Source: Phycisphaerales bacterium (GTDB lineage Bacteria; Planctomycetota; Phycisphaerae; Phycisphaerales; UBA1924). Taken from it: DNA of 6,032 nucleotides. Positions within the stretch are counted from its first letter, which is position 1. Every line of letters begins with the position of its first letter. The notes under the pieces are model-generated. The model saw nothing but the letters and a program-made list of their open reading frames with translations, was not told where the DNA came from and searched no databases. Both the position numbers and the translations under genes were made by a program. Below are positions 1-6,032 of this stretch, piece by piece. The stretch is from NCBI GenBank assembly GCA_016764015.1, contig JAESSR010000011.1:1-6032 (forward strand). Direction: 5' to 3'.

Positions 1-1
1 A

Positions 2-583
2 CCCAACACCGAGCCTGAGGAGCTGAGCAGCATCGTTGCGCTGGCTGCCGACGGCGATGAATCTGCGTGGGAACAACTCGTCGCACTGTATAGCAGGCGT
101 GTCTTTGCAATGGCTCGGAGCCGATTGCATGATGAAGAGCTCGCTGAGGAGATTACCCAATCTGTGTTTGTGACGATCGCGACCAAACTCAACTCTTCTG
201 GGTACACCGAGCAGAATCGGTTTGAGCCTTGGTTGTTTCGGATCACCATGAACCGAGTGCGGGATTACTGTCGGAAGCGATCTCGACATGCTAAACCGAC
301 CGACCCAGAACACTTCGCGGGTATCCAAGGGCGACCTGAAACCGCGGCCCATGAAGTTGACGATACTAACAAGCAGATCGAGTCGCTCCGAAGTGCGATG
401 GAGCAGCTTTCGGACTCAGACCGAGAAATTATTGAACTCCGCCATCATGGACAACTGAGCTTCAAACAGATTGCTGAGATGAGCGGCGACCCGATCGGCA
501 CGCTGCTCGCCCGCCATCATCGGGCACTCAAAAAACTCCGATCAATCATCGAACCTGAACAGAGCCCCGAGGATGCATCATGA
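2..583 (+). CDS. ECF-type RNA polymerase sigma factor (sigma-70 family), 5' end outside window
   Basis: Directs core RNA polymerase to a set of promoters in the cytoplasm. The frame is open from base 2, and the residues before the first ATG (110) look like a normal sigma N-terminus (VALAADGDESAWEQLV), so the gene enters from the left and the ATG at 110 is internal; 193 residues are visible. Numbered from base 2, region 2 covers about residues 10-95, with the core-binding helix around EEITQSVFVTIATKL (49-63) and the -10-recognition part PWLFRITMNRVRDYC (76-90). A charged linker (about 92-125) leads to region 4 (about 128-183), with the helix-turn-helix SFKQIAEMSGDPIGTLLAR (153-171). There is no region 1.1 or 3, as expected for ECF factors. 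Region 4.2 reads GTLLARHH where many ECF factors have GTVKSRLH. The stop overlaps the next start (ATGA, 580-583), coupling it to a probable membrane-bound regulator. The target promoters cannot be read from this window. Confidence 0.93.
   Translation, partial: PNTEPEELSSIVALAADGDESAWEQLVALYSRRVFAMARSRLHDEELAEEITQSVFVTIATKLNSSGYTEQNRFEPWLFRITMNRVRDYCRKRSRHAKPTDPEHFAGIQGRPETAAHEVDDTNKQIESLRSAMEQLSDSDREIIELRHHGQLSFKQIAEMSGDPIGTLLARHHRALKKLRSIIEPEQSPEDAS
569..572 (+). promoter_or_regulatory. Shine-Dalgarno sequence for the candidate anti-sigma gene
   Basis: GAGG lies seven bases before the ATG at 580, inside the last codons of the sigma gene. It supports the ATG that overlaps the sigma stop codon and implies translational coupling. 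Confidence 0.6.
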
Positions 584-1089
584 CCAACAACCATTCAAAT
601 GAACAAAATGATCTATATCTTCACGATGATCCTGAGCACGCGCATATGGAATCGATGTTGAACCTGCTTGCAAGGCAAGATGCTGACGCGATGCCTGCGG
701 GGCTTGAATCTCGTGTGCTTGATGCTGTGAGCAGTACATTTGCTCCGACACCATTGGCTCTTTCTCAGCCAACACAGCCAACGATGACGAGCCGAGTGTG
801 GTCATTGCGATACGCGGCGGCTGCGATGTTGGCTACCGGGACGACGCTGATTATTGTTGGGGCACAACCTTGGGCAAACTCTTCAAGCAACGATCAGTCA
901 ACGATCGCGTTGGTTTCGCTCGAGCAAGACCTCGATGCGTACTTTGCCCTTGAGCCTATGGAAGATGGCAATCTGTCTGAAGCATTGACGGAATGGGATA
1001 TTTGGGCACAATCGGTTGATACAGATATCGACTCATCGCTCACCGGATACGACTGGGACGAGTATACATCGGACGATGGAGCACTGTAA
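580..1089 (+). CDS. Single-pass membrane protein, candidate anti-sigma factor
   Basis: 169 residues. The N-terminal part (1-75) is hydrophilic and probably cytoplasmic, with a short helical motif ESMLNLLARQDADAMPAGLE (24-43). One hydrophobic helix lies at about 77-96 (YAAAAMLATGTTLIIVGA), followed by a C-terminal part of about 70 residues that is strongly acidic (many D and E, ending DWDEYTSDDGAL) and probably outside the cytoplasm. The start is fixed by the ATGA overlap with the sigma gene and by GAGG at 569-572, seven bases upstream. Position right after an ECF sigma gene, coupling and topology all fit an anti-sigma factor that binds the sigma factor through its N-terminus. The protein has no cysteine, so the classical zinc anti-sigma motif (HxxxCxxC) is absent. 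I recognise no named family; the role is inferred from context, and a structural membrane protein remains possible. Confidence 0.85.
   Translation: MTNNHSNEQNDLYLHDDPEHAHMESMLNLLARQDADAMPAGLESRVLDAVSSTFAPTPLALSQPTQPTMTSRVWSLRYAAAAMLATGTTLIIVGAQPWANSSSNDQSTIALVSLEQDLDAYFALEPMEDGNLSEALTEWDIWAQSVDTDIDSSLTGYDWDEYTSDDGAL
1078..1081 (+). promoter_or_regulatory. Shine-Dalgarno sequence for the coiled-coil gene
   Basis: GGAG is seven bases before the ATG at 1089 and lies within the 3' end of the preceding gene, consistent with coupled re-initiation at the TAATG junction. Confidence 0.55.
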
Positions 1090-2012
1090 TGAAACGACAC
1101 GCATTGACAAATTTCGGTGTTCTTGCTGCGACGATTGGTGTGGCGGGTTTGATGATGGGGATGACCCAGCCTCGGGATCGCTCCGGGAACGAACAGACTC
1201 ATGATCCAGATCGAAATGCACAGCGCGATGATGACCGGCAACAGCGGACCGACAAACGACCTGATAAGAAGATGCTCGAAATCCGCATTAATGCCGACGC
1301 ACTTCGTGCTCGGCTCAACCGCTCGATCAGCCGTGCACAGCAGACGCTTGAACTCCATCAAGCCGCTCTGACCAAGCTTGATGAGGGTGCTTCGCCAACC
1401 GAAGTGCTCGCGGAAATCAAGCTTCAAGGCAAGGCACGGATTGCTACTCGGGGCCCACGCCCAACTGGAGCACGCCATAACCCAGATATTGAACAACCGC
1501 AATCTCGAGATCGGATCGGCTCCAAGGACCGAATGCAGATGCACAAGTTCCTCGAAAAGAACTTCCCGGAGCTCTGGAGCAATCTCCAACCCATTCTCAA
1601 GCATAATCCAGAGAATGCTGATCGTTTGCTCGGGCGGATGTCGCCTCAGATTCGTGAGATCATGTTGCTCGAAGCCGACCAGCCAGACTTGGCAAAGCTC
1701 AAGGTCCAAGAAATGCACGCGGGGTTGATGTTTGTCGAAGCAACGCGTCGCTATCGCGCAACAAAGAGCAAGCGATCAGCTTCTGAATCTGAGATTACAG
1801 AGGCAAATGAAGTACTCCACCAAGCGGCATCCAAGCGATTCGATGTCCAGCTCGAAGCCAAGCAGTATGAAATCGCTCAGCTCGAAGCCCGGCTCAATGA
1901 ACTCAAGGCTTCGATCGATCAGATTGAAGATCGGCGTGAGGAAGAAATCAATCGGATGCTCGCTGCTGCTCATAAAGGCAAACGCAAACCCAAACCCAAA
2001 CAAGTTGATTGA
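1089..2012 (+). CDS. Exported or membrane-anchored helical/coiled-coil protein of the sigma operon
   Basis: 307 residues. MKRH followed by a hydrophobic stretch at about 8-26 (FGVLAATIGVAGLMMGM) is a signal peptide or signal anchor. Next come a low-complexity charged linker rich in D, R, Q and K (27-62), a helical region (63-112), a second linker (113-145), and a helical domain (about 148-225) in which short helices start with proline: FPEL (159-162), NPENADRL (173-180), QPDLAKL (198-204). Residues about 233-293 are a strongly predicted coiled coil (LEAKQYEIAQLEARLNEL), ending in a basic KGKRKPKPK tail. The start overlaps the previous stop (TAATG) and has GGAG at 1078-1081, so it belongs to the sigma operon. 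The arrangement loosely recalls Spy/CpxP/ZraP-type periplasmic stress proteins, but I see no diagnostic LTxxQ motif and would not assign it there. It could be the extracytoplasmic sensor or partner of the membrane protein; the function is unknown. Confidence 0.85.
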   Translation: MKRHALTNFGVLAATIGVAGLMMGMTQPRDRSGNEQTHDPDRNAQRDDDRQQRTDKRPDKKMLEIRINADALRARLNRSISRAQQTLELHQAALTKLDEGASPTEVLAEIKLQGKARIATRGPRPTGARHNPDIEQPQSRDRIGSKDRMQMHKFLEKNFPELWSNLQPILKHNPENADRLLGRMSPQIREIMLLEADQPDLAKLKVQEMHAGLMFVEATRRYRATKSKRSASESEITEANEVLHQAASKRFDVQLEAKQYEIAQLEARLNELKASIDQIEDRREEEINRMLAAAHKGKRKPKPKQVD

Positions 2013-2031
2013 GTGTTCACTGCGTAATCAG
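2005..2031. terminator. Imperfect hairpin across the convergent gene gap, possible bidirectional terminator
   Basis: TTGATT (2005-2010) can pair with AATCAG (2026-2031, one G-U pair), and AGTG (2012-2015) with CACT (2018-2021) inside it, with asymmetric bulges of G and GCGT. It spans almost exactly the 26 bases between the two convergent stop codons. There is no T tract on either side, the G+C content of the stem is low and the inner loop is very tight, so an intrinsic terminator is only a weak possibility. Nothing else is visible in this gap. Confidence 0.2.
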
Positions 2032-2038
2032 AAGACGA

Positions 2039-2446
2039 TCAGGAGACTACTGAACCCGGTTCGATGTCACTCATCGGATTCAGCAAGACTACGCTGCGAT
2101 CATCTGAACCTTTCGTAGCGTTACTCGCAGCCAAGAGCATGCCTTTGGATTCTTCGCCTCGGATTTTCCTCGGGGCAAGGTTCGCAACGATCACTATCGA
2201 TTTGCCGATCAAATCTTCTGGATTGTACTGCTCACGGACGCCTGCGCATATCTGTCGTGGCGTGCCTGATCCATCGTCGAGTTGGAGTTTGAGCAATCGA
2301 TCCGCATCTGGGTGCGGCTCGGCGTGAACAATCTTTGCGATCCGCAAGTCGATCTTTGCGAAGTCATCGAAAGTAATCTCAGGCTTGCCCTTTGGCTCTG
2401 TTGAGGTGGTCATTTTTTCGTCTGATGCTGCAGATTGGGTGGCCAT
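2039..2446 (-). CDS. Stand-alone tRNA-binding protein, methionyl-tRNA synthetase C-terminal (beta) domain type
   Basis: 135 residues. After a hydrophilic tail (1-22) comes an OB-fold tRNA-binding domain (about 23-133) of the kind found at the C-terminus of bacterial MetRS, in EMAP-II/Arc1p and in CsaA. The key blocks are [15 protein letters not shown] (26-40), [13 protein letters not shown] (45-57), ICAGVRE (66-72) and [20 protein letters not shown] (87-106). These match the E. coli MetG C-terminal extension (DFAKVDLR, ANLAPRKMR) more closely than B. subtilis CsaA. The domain binds tRNA nonspecifically and in MetRS it also dimerises the enzyme; here it would work in trans in the cytoplasm, probably with a MetRS lacking this extension. 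The catalytic domain is not in the window. The start at 2446 is preferred over Met12 because AAAGGAG lies six bases upstream. The gene converges with the sigma operon, 26 bases away. Confidence 0.93.
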   Translation of the reverse strand: MATQSAASDEKMTTSTEPKGKPEITFDDFAKIDLRIAKIVHAEPHPDADRLLKLQLDDGSGTPRQICAGVREQYNPEDLIGKSIVIVANLAPRKIRGEESKGMLLAASNATKGSDDRSVVLLNPMSDIEPGSVVS

Positions 2447-2452
2447 TTGGGG

Positions 2453-2459
2453 CTCCTTT
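2453..2459 (-). promoter_or_regulatory. Strong Shine-Dalgarno sequence of the tRNA-binding protein gene
   Basis: The - strand reads AAAGGAG followed by six bases and then ATG at 2446. It decides the start against the internal ATG at codon 12, which is preceded only by an A-rich stretch. Confidence 0.75.
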
Positions 2460-2482
2460 GATGGTGTTTCAAGTGCGGGTCA

Positions 2483-2512
2483 AGTGTAGCCGCTCAATTT
2501 GGAGCAGGTCAG
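2483..2512 (-). promoter_or_regulatory. Weak candidate promoter before the tRNA-binding protein gene
   Basis: In the 72-base gap after the upstream gene's stop, the - strand has CTGACC (2512-2507, 4/6 to TTGACA), an 18-base spacer, and TACACT (2488-2483, 4/6 to TATAAT). Transcription would start near 2476, leaving a leader of about 30 bases. The spacing is acceptable but both boxes are imperfect, and the gene could equally be read through from the upstream envelope-protein pair. Confidence 0.25.
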
Positions 2513-2518
2513 AACTTC

Positions 2519-3427
2519 TCATTGAGTGGCTGCCCAGCGAGCACCTTTGCGATATGGCTTGGAGAGATCGACACGATAGTGCTGAACAATCATCGCTGTC
2601 GACGGATCTCTCGCAGGTGCGTCGAGCTTGAGATAGGTGACAACCTCCCAGTCCTGACTGTCTGCGATGCTGGGTAATTGTTCGAGGAGAATAAGTTCGA
2701 GTTTGATGAACCATCGGAGCGACTCATCACCGAGTGCAACGCCAACAGGGCGGGCGTGATCTTGGCACACGATCCGTCGCATCTGCCCATCGTCTCCTCG
2801 CTTGGGAATAAATATCCGACCGCGGCAATCATCATCTGTGGCATCGCTAATCATCTGGTTCATTGTGTTATTGACTCGCTCAGGATCAAGATTGGCGATT
2901 TGAGCGGCAGTGCGGATGGCTTGGCGGACTTCTTGTGATCCGAGCAGTTCAGTCGCGAGCTTGGGATTTGCGAATCGAGCAGCATACAACGCCCGAGCGG
3001 CGTCTCTATTTATCCTTGAGACCTCTTGGGCTCGATCGTCTCGGTGGAGCACCCATGCCTGGTACCGATCCGGATCGATCGCGATAGCCAAATCCCACAG
3101 AGTCTCAGCCATCGTCGAATCAGTCTCTATCGACGCAAGTGCGATACACATGCTCGCTGCGAGCTGCGATTGATTGTCGCGCACTGCGAGCCCAATCCCA
3201 ATAACGAGCGATTGGGACGCGAGCAATGTGTCAGCGTCAGACTCTGCGATCGCCCCGAGCGATTCGCCTACTTCGAGATAGGTTGTTAGGCTCTCAGGGT
3301 CGAGTTGTTTCAAAAGATGACTCTTCGTCAAGCTCGGCTGTGATGATTCAAGGACCGATGCCCCTCCAGCAACGAGCACTGTTAAAACGCATGCACAAAC
3401 GATCGTGAATCTATGAAATGGCTTCAT
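2519..3427 (-). CDS. Exported protein of unknown function, coupled to the large membrane protein
   Basis: 302 residues. It begins MKPFHRFTIVCACVLTVLVAGG, a typical signal peptide (positive n-region, hydrophobic core about 8-22, possible cleavage near residue 24), so the protein probably acts outside the cytoplasmic membrane. There is no convincing lipobox. Residues about 35-165 are helical and resemble TPR/Sel1-like repeats in texture (SMCIALASIETDSTMAETLWDLAIAIDPDRYQAW contains an A/L/W spacing of that type), but no canonical repeat is clear. The C-terminal part (about 195-302) looks like a separate alpha/beta domain with a cysteine pair C201 and C221 that could form a disulphide. A longer frame starts at 3472, but the ATG at 3427 is preferred: it overlaps the upstream stop (ATGA), has AAGGGAG six bases before it, and starts a proper signal peptide. 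I do not recognise the family. It is probably a functional partner of the upstream gene product. Confidence 0.85.
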   Translation of the reverse strand: MKPFHRFTIVCACVLTVLVAGGASVLESSQPSLTKSHLLKQLDPESLTTYLEVGESLGAIAESDADTLLASQSLVIGIGLAVRDNQSQLAASMCIALASIETDSTMAETLWDLAIAIDPDRYQAWVLHRDDRAQEVSRINRDAARALYAARFANPKLATELLGSQEVRQAIRTAAQIANLDPERVNNTMNQMISDATDDDCRGRIFIPKRGDDGQMRRIVCQDHARPVGVALGDESLRWFIKLELILLEQLPSIADSQDWEVVTYLKLDAPARDPSTAMIVQHYRVDLSKPYRKGARWAATQ

Positions 3428-6032
3428 GGCCGGCTCCCTTCTAAACGCAGTATCCAGAGCTGCGCGATGCACCGCTCGGCCTGGGCGATCTGTTGGGTGA
3501 TGGATCTCGATTGATCGAGCCTTGCATCAAGCTCTGCAAGCAGGTCCTGCACACGAAGAGACGAACCAGGCAACTCATACTCAACTTGCAAAGCCAAGAG
3601 TGCGCTGATTGATCGCTGGTACGCAAGAAATCGGTGCATGGGACTGATCGCCCTTGCTTGACGCACAGCGGTCAACGCTTCAACTTGATCGATGGCATTC
3701 TGTATACCGACACCCTCTTCATCTTGTATATGAGCATCGAGAAGCATCTGCATATAGAGTTGTTCAATCTGGACTGCTGCCGACTCTGAGGAACCTTTGA
3801 TTGAATACTCATTGTTGAACCTGATCGAATATGCTCGTGAAAGTTCGTACTCAAGATTGTTCAGAGTAGAATCAACTCCTTGAGCCAATGACCTTGCGAG
3901 CTGGGCGAGCATCGCGGTATGTGCTTGTTCATACCAATGATCGCTTGTGCGATCTGGCAATGGACGATCGACTACTCTGAGCACGAGCTGCGACAGCCGT
4001 CGGCTGATCCGGCTGCTCGATATCGCATGATCGAGCGCGATGAGAATCGTTGGATGATCTTTATACCTCGATACCTGCCCGCTTGCCAGTGTACGAATCT
4101 CGCTGTCTGGGTTGAGTGATGCAAGATGCACAAGGGCATAGGCAGAGTTGATCCCCGGCCCATTGTCTTGGATAAGTTGGGCAAAGAGTTTGGCGAGCTC
4201 ATTGGGGCTTTGGACATTGATCGCTTCTTGTGCCCATTTGATGTCGCGTCTATTGCTTGAAAAATTCAGAACACGATCACCGGTCTGTCGTGATGTACTT
4301 GATGTGCTCGGTAGAAGTTCAGCGAGCGTATCACCACCCTTGGTGATCTGCCATGCTGAGGAGTTGAGATGAGCCAGTTCGATGATTGCCTGGGTTGCTT
4401 GCTCTGCATCCATCTCGATGGGAGTGATCGAAACGCGGATGTGCATCTCATCAATCAAATGCGCGAATTGATCGGTTTGTGTCGAAGACGATGATGATGG
4501 ATTTGCTGGTGCCCAAGCTTCCCGATATGTTTGAGCGAGTTGCTGGCGTTGGGCAAATGTGTCGCTTGGATTAAGCACCATCATGGCATTGATTTTTTTG
4601 GCACCTGAGTGCAGCGTTAATGCTTGTGTGAGTGCTGCGAGCCGAGCTGTGCTCACGGCTTGGTCTGCAAACTGGCTGAGCAACCAGTAGCGTGCGGGCG
4701 AACCCTCTCGCCAGGAAACCGCATTGACCAGCTCGATGATCGTGCGATCCCAAGATGCTCCAGGGGGTGACGAATCGTGCAGCCTTGATGCCATTGCAGA
4801 GAGCACGAGGCGCTCGCGTTGAGATTCATCTTCCGCCGTTGACGCAATCACCGCTTGCAACCATTGTTCCCACCACAATACATCATCGAGCCGGGAATCG
4901 ACTCCGATCAGCCCGGCGATGGTGACCAATGAAACCATCGGGTTGCTCTGAGGTATTGGCTCATAGCTATAACAGCGTTTATAGATCGCTGAGAGCTCTG
5001 CCCGCAGTGAAGATTGAATATTGGGCTCAGCGAGCACTGTGTTGATGATCGTCGCACGGATCATGGAATGGGCTGGGTTCTTGTCGCGTGGATCGCAGGC
5101 CAGAACGGAGCTCACGGTCGCGGATATCTCCGCAGTTAGATTCGATCCATCAACTCGCCCGACAAACTCTACGATGTGCGAGACGGTTCGTCTGAATGCG
5201 GGTTCAGGAAAAGCTGTCCACGAGTCCACAAACAAAGGGTAAACTTCTGTGAAGCGTTCGAGACTCTGCACAGGATCTGCTTGTGCTTGCACGACGAGTT
5301 GGTCGAGTTCGTGAGCGATCGCAGTATAGTGGGCGAGGTTTTCTCGCGCCGATGGATTGGCGCTGCGTACGCCCGGCTGTTCATCTTGCCCAAGCAACTG
5401 TGCCGGCGTACTGGGCGGGTCGGTTTGGGCTGAATACCTCAACTGCGATGAGGCCCCTTGTACGAATATTTGGGGGGGGGCGATTGTGATTGTTGCGATT
5501 ACAAACACACTGAGCACAAACAAGACCAAATACACAAATGCCCACTCCAACGATTTCGAACTCGGCGGCTCGGTAAGAAAATACGGATTCACCCCTGAGA
5601 ATAACCGAGTTGACTGGCGGGAATCCTGAGCCATTGATTCTGATTGATTCTGCTTGCTCAATGCAGCGACGAGTTCGAGAGCTCCGACACGGTTCATGCG
5701 TGCAAAATGAGCGAGTCGTTGACGGGCCTTTGTGTTCCATCCGCCGCTGGCTGCGATGAGCAGCTTTGCACTCCTGATGAACTCTGGGGTGAGCCGGGAC
5801 GCCCGCTTTGATGGCACCCAAGCCTTGGGCACTGACATCGGGGTGCCCGGCGGCCAACGCATCGCGAGCTGTTCTCGCAGAGCCGAATCAAGAAGTTGTG
5901 ACCCGGCTGCATGCACCGCCAGACGGACCTCTTGCGCGTCGGGGGTAGAGCGATGACGATGATGATCGATTTGATTGAGCCTTCGCAGACAAGCTCGGAC
6001 GATCTGATCGTCTGAAACGATCTCGTGAGGCA
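3424..6032 (-). CDS. Large single-pass membrane protein with a long helical extracytoplasmic region, unknown function; 5' end at or beyond right edge
   Basis: At least 868 residues. The frame stays open to the right edge; the first visible residues are PHEIVSDDQIVRACLRRLNQ, and the edge bases read NTG, so a start codon may lie exactly at the boundary (6033). Numbering from the codon at 6030: residues 1-160 are probably cytoplasmic and contain a His/Arg patch (HHRHR, 23-27) and two helical segments (31-55 and about 83-125; WNTKARQRLAHFARMNRVGA). One hydrophobic helix lies at about 163-184 (FVYLVLFVLSVFVIATITIA). About 680 helical residues follow, rich in A, L, S and Q; some stretches (such as YALVHLASLNPDSEIRTLAS) resemble HEAT-like helical pairs. 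No catalytic motif is visible. A GTG at 5916 could serve as start, but the codons before it read as normal protein and its Shine-Dalgarno match is too distant. A C9 tract encodes Ala-Pro-Pro just after the helix. It could be a scaffold for protein contacts; I do not recognise the family. Confidence 0.88.
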   Translation of the reverse strand, partial: PHEIVSDDQIVRACLRRLNQIDHHRHRSTPDAQEVRLAVHAAGSQLLDSALREQLAMRWPPGTPMSVPKAWVPSKRASRLTPEFIRSAKLLIAASGGWNTKARQRLAHFARMNRVGALELVAALSKQNQSESMAQDSRQSTRLFSGVNPYFLTEPPSSKSLEWAFVYLVLFVLSVFVIATITIAPPQIFVQGASSQLRYSAQTDPPSTPAQLLGQDEQPGVRSANPSARENLAHYTAIAHELDQLVVQAQADPVQSLERFTEVYPLFVDSWTAFPEPAFRRTVSHIVEFVGRVDGSNLTAEISATVSSVLACDPRDKNPAHSMIRATIINTVLAEPNIQSSLRAELSAIYKRCYSYEPIPQSNPMVSLVTIAGLIGVDSRLDDVLWWEQWLQAVIASTAEDESQRERLVLSAMASRLHDSSPPGASWDRTIIELVNAVSWREGSPARYWLLSQFADQAVSTARLAALTQALTLHSGAKKINAMMVLNPSDTFAQRQQLAQTYREAWAPANPSSSSSTQTDQFAHLIDEMHIRVSITPIEMDAEQATQAIIELAHLNSSAWQITKGGDTLAELLPSTSSTSRQTGDRVLNFSSNRRDIKWAQEAINVQSPNELAKLFAQLIQDNGPGINSAYALVHLASLNPDSEIRTLASGQVSRYKDHPTILIALDHAISSSRISRRLSQLVLRVVDRPLPDRTSDHWYEQAHTAMLAQLARSLAQGVDSTLNNLEYELSRAYSIRFNNEYSIKGSSESAAVQIEQLYMQMLLDAHIQDEEGVGIQNAIDQVEALTAVRQARAISPMHRFLAYQRSISALLALQVEYELPGSSLRVQDLLAELDARLDQSRSITQQIAQAERCIAQLWILRLEGSRP
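3434..3440 (-). promoter_or_regulatory. Shine-Dalgarno sequence that sets the start of the exported protein
   Basis: The - strand reads AAGGGAG, six bases, then ATG at 3427. It lies in the last codons of the large upstream gene and supports the ATGA-coupled start rather than the in-frame ATG at 3472. Confidence 0.65.
5472..5480 (-). repeat. Nine-base C homopolymer inside the large membrane-protein gene
   Basis: The + strand shows nine consecutive G (C9 on the coding strand), encoding part of Ala-Pro-Pro at the outer end of the membrane helix. Coding is intact on both sides at this length. A gain or loss of one base would cut the protein off shortly after the helix, removing the whole extracytoplasmic region. 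Confidence 0.9.

Noticed and set aside
110..583. ATG at 110 as the true start of the sigma factor
   Set aside because: Codons from base 2 to 109 already encode typical ECF region 2 sequence, so starting at 110 would remove part of the core-binding domain.
894..1718. 274-codon open frame on the - strand opposite the membrane and coiled-coil genes
   Set aside because: It lies across two well-supported coupled genes, has no recognisable domain and irregular composition rich in Ser, Cys and Trp; it is a shadow frame.
2052..2062. Palindrome GAACC-C-GGTTC as a terminator or operator
   Set aside because: It lies within the coding end of the tRNA-binding protein gene, has a one-base loop and no T tract; probably chance.
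1378..2118. Two + strand open frames (1378-1728 and 1732-2118) overlapping the coiled-coil gene, suggesting a frameshift
   Set aside because: The coiled-coil gene is continuous from 1089 to 2012 with a coherent heptad pattern; the other frames are Ser/Arg/Cys-rich shadows.
2519..3472. ATG at 3472 as start of the exported protein
   Set aside because: It would put 15 charged residues before the signal peptide and a 49-base overlap with the upstream gene; the ATG at 3427 has a good ribosome site and the ATGA overlap.
5381..5857. 158-codon open frame on the - strand inside the large membrane-protein gene
   Set aside because: It is an alternative frame of the long gene; the membrane helix and helical composition are in the 3424-6032 frame, and this one looks like random low-complexity sequence.
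3424..5916. GTG at 5916 as the start of the large membrane-protein gene
   Set aside because: The frame continues 38 codons upstream to the window edge with protein-like sequence (DAQEVRLAVHAAGSQLL bridges the GTG), and the nearest AGAGG is about 11 bases away.
5953..5970. ATG/ACG/ATC triplet run as a microsatellite
   Set aside because: It is short and imperfect and simply encodes the His/Arg patch of the large protein.

Overview
The window is gene-dense bacterial DNA of roughly 50% G+C. It holds six protein genes in two convergent blocks and no RNA genes, CRISPR arrays, insertion sequences or phage genes that I can see. The protein style suggests a planctomycete, probably of the Phycisphaerae: a short ECF-type sigma factor followed by a zinc-motif-free membrane protein and an exported coiled-coil protein, plus large, poorly conserved envelope proteins. 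This assignment is inference; no marker gene fixes it.

Left block, + strand, 1-2012. A sigma-70/ECF sigma factor entering from the left edge is followed by a single-pass membrane protein in the position of an anti-sigma factor, then by an exported or membrane-anchored helical/coiled-coil protein. The junctions are an ATGA overlap (580-583) and a TAATG overlap (1087-1091), each with a Shine-Dalgarno sequence inside the preceding gene. The three are almost certainly one translationally coupled operon whose promoter lies left of the window. The likely logic is an envelope-sensing regulatory module: the membrane protein holds the sigma factor and the third protein acts outside the membrane. The sigma role is well supported; the other two roles rest on position and topology.

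Right block, - strand, 6032-2039. A very large membrane-anchored helical protein (at least 868 residues, running off the right edge) overlaps by ATGA the start of a 302-residue exported protein. After 72 bases comes a stand-alone tRNA-binding protein equal to the C-terminal OB-fold domain of methionyl-tRNA synthetase. The first two genes form a coupled pair of unrecognised envelope proteins. The third is a housekeeping-type gene and may have its own weak promoter.

The two blocks converge with only 26 bases between stop codons (2013-2038), where an imperfect hairpin lies. No stretch of more than 300 bases lacks a gene. The points most worth a second look are the coupled unknown envelope pair, a 9-base C tract inside the large gene just after its membrane helix, the non-canonical anti-sigma candidate, and a roughly three-fold excess of GATC across the window.
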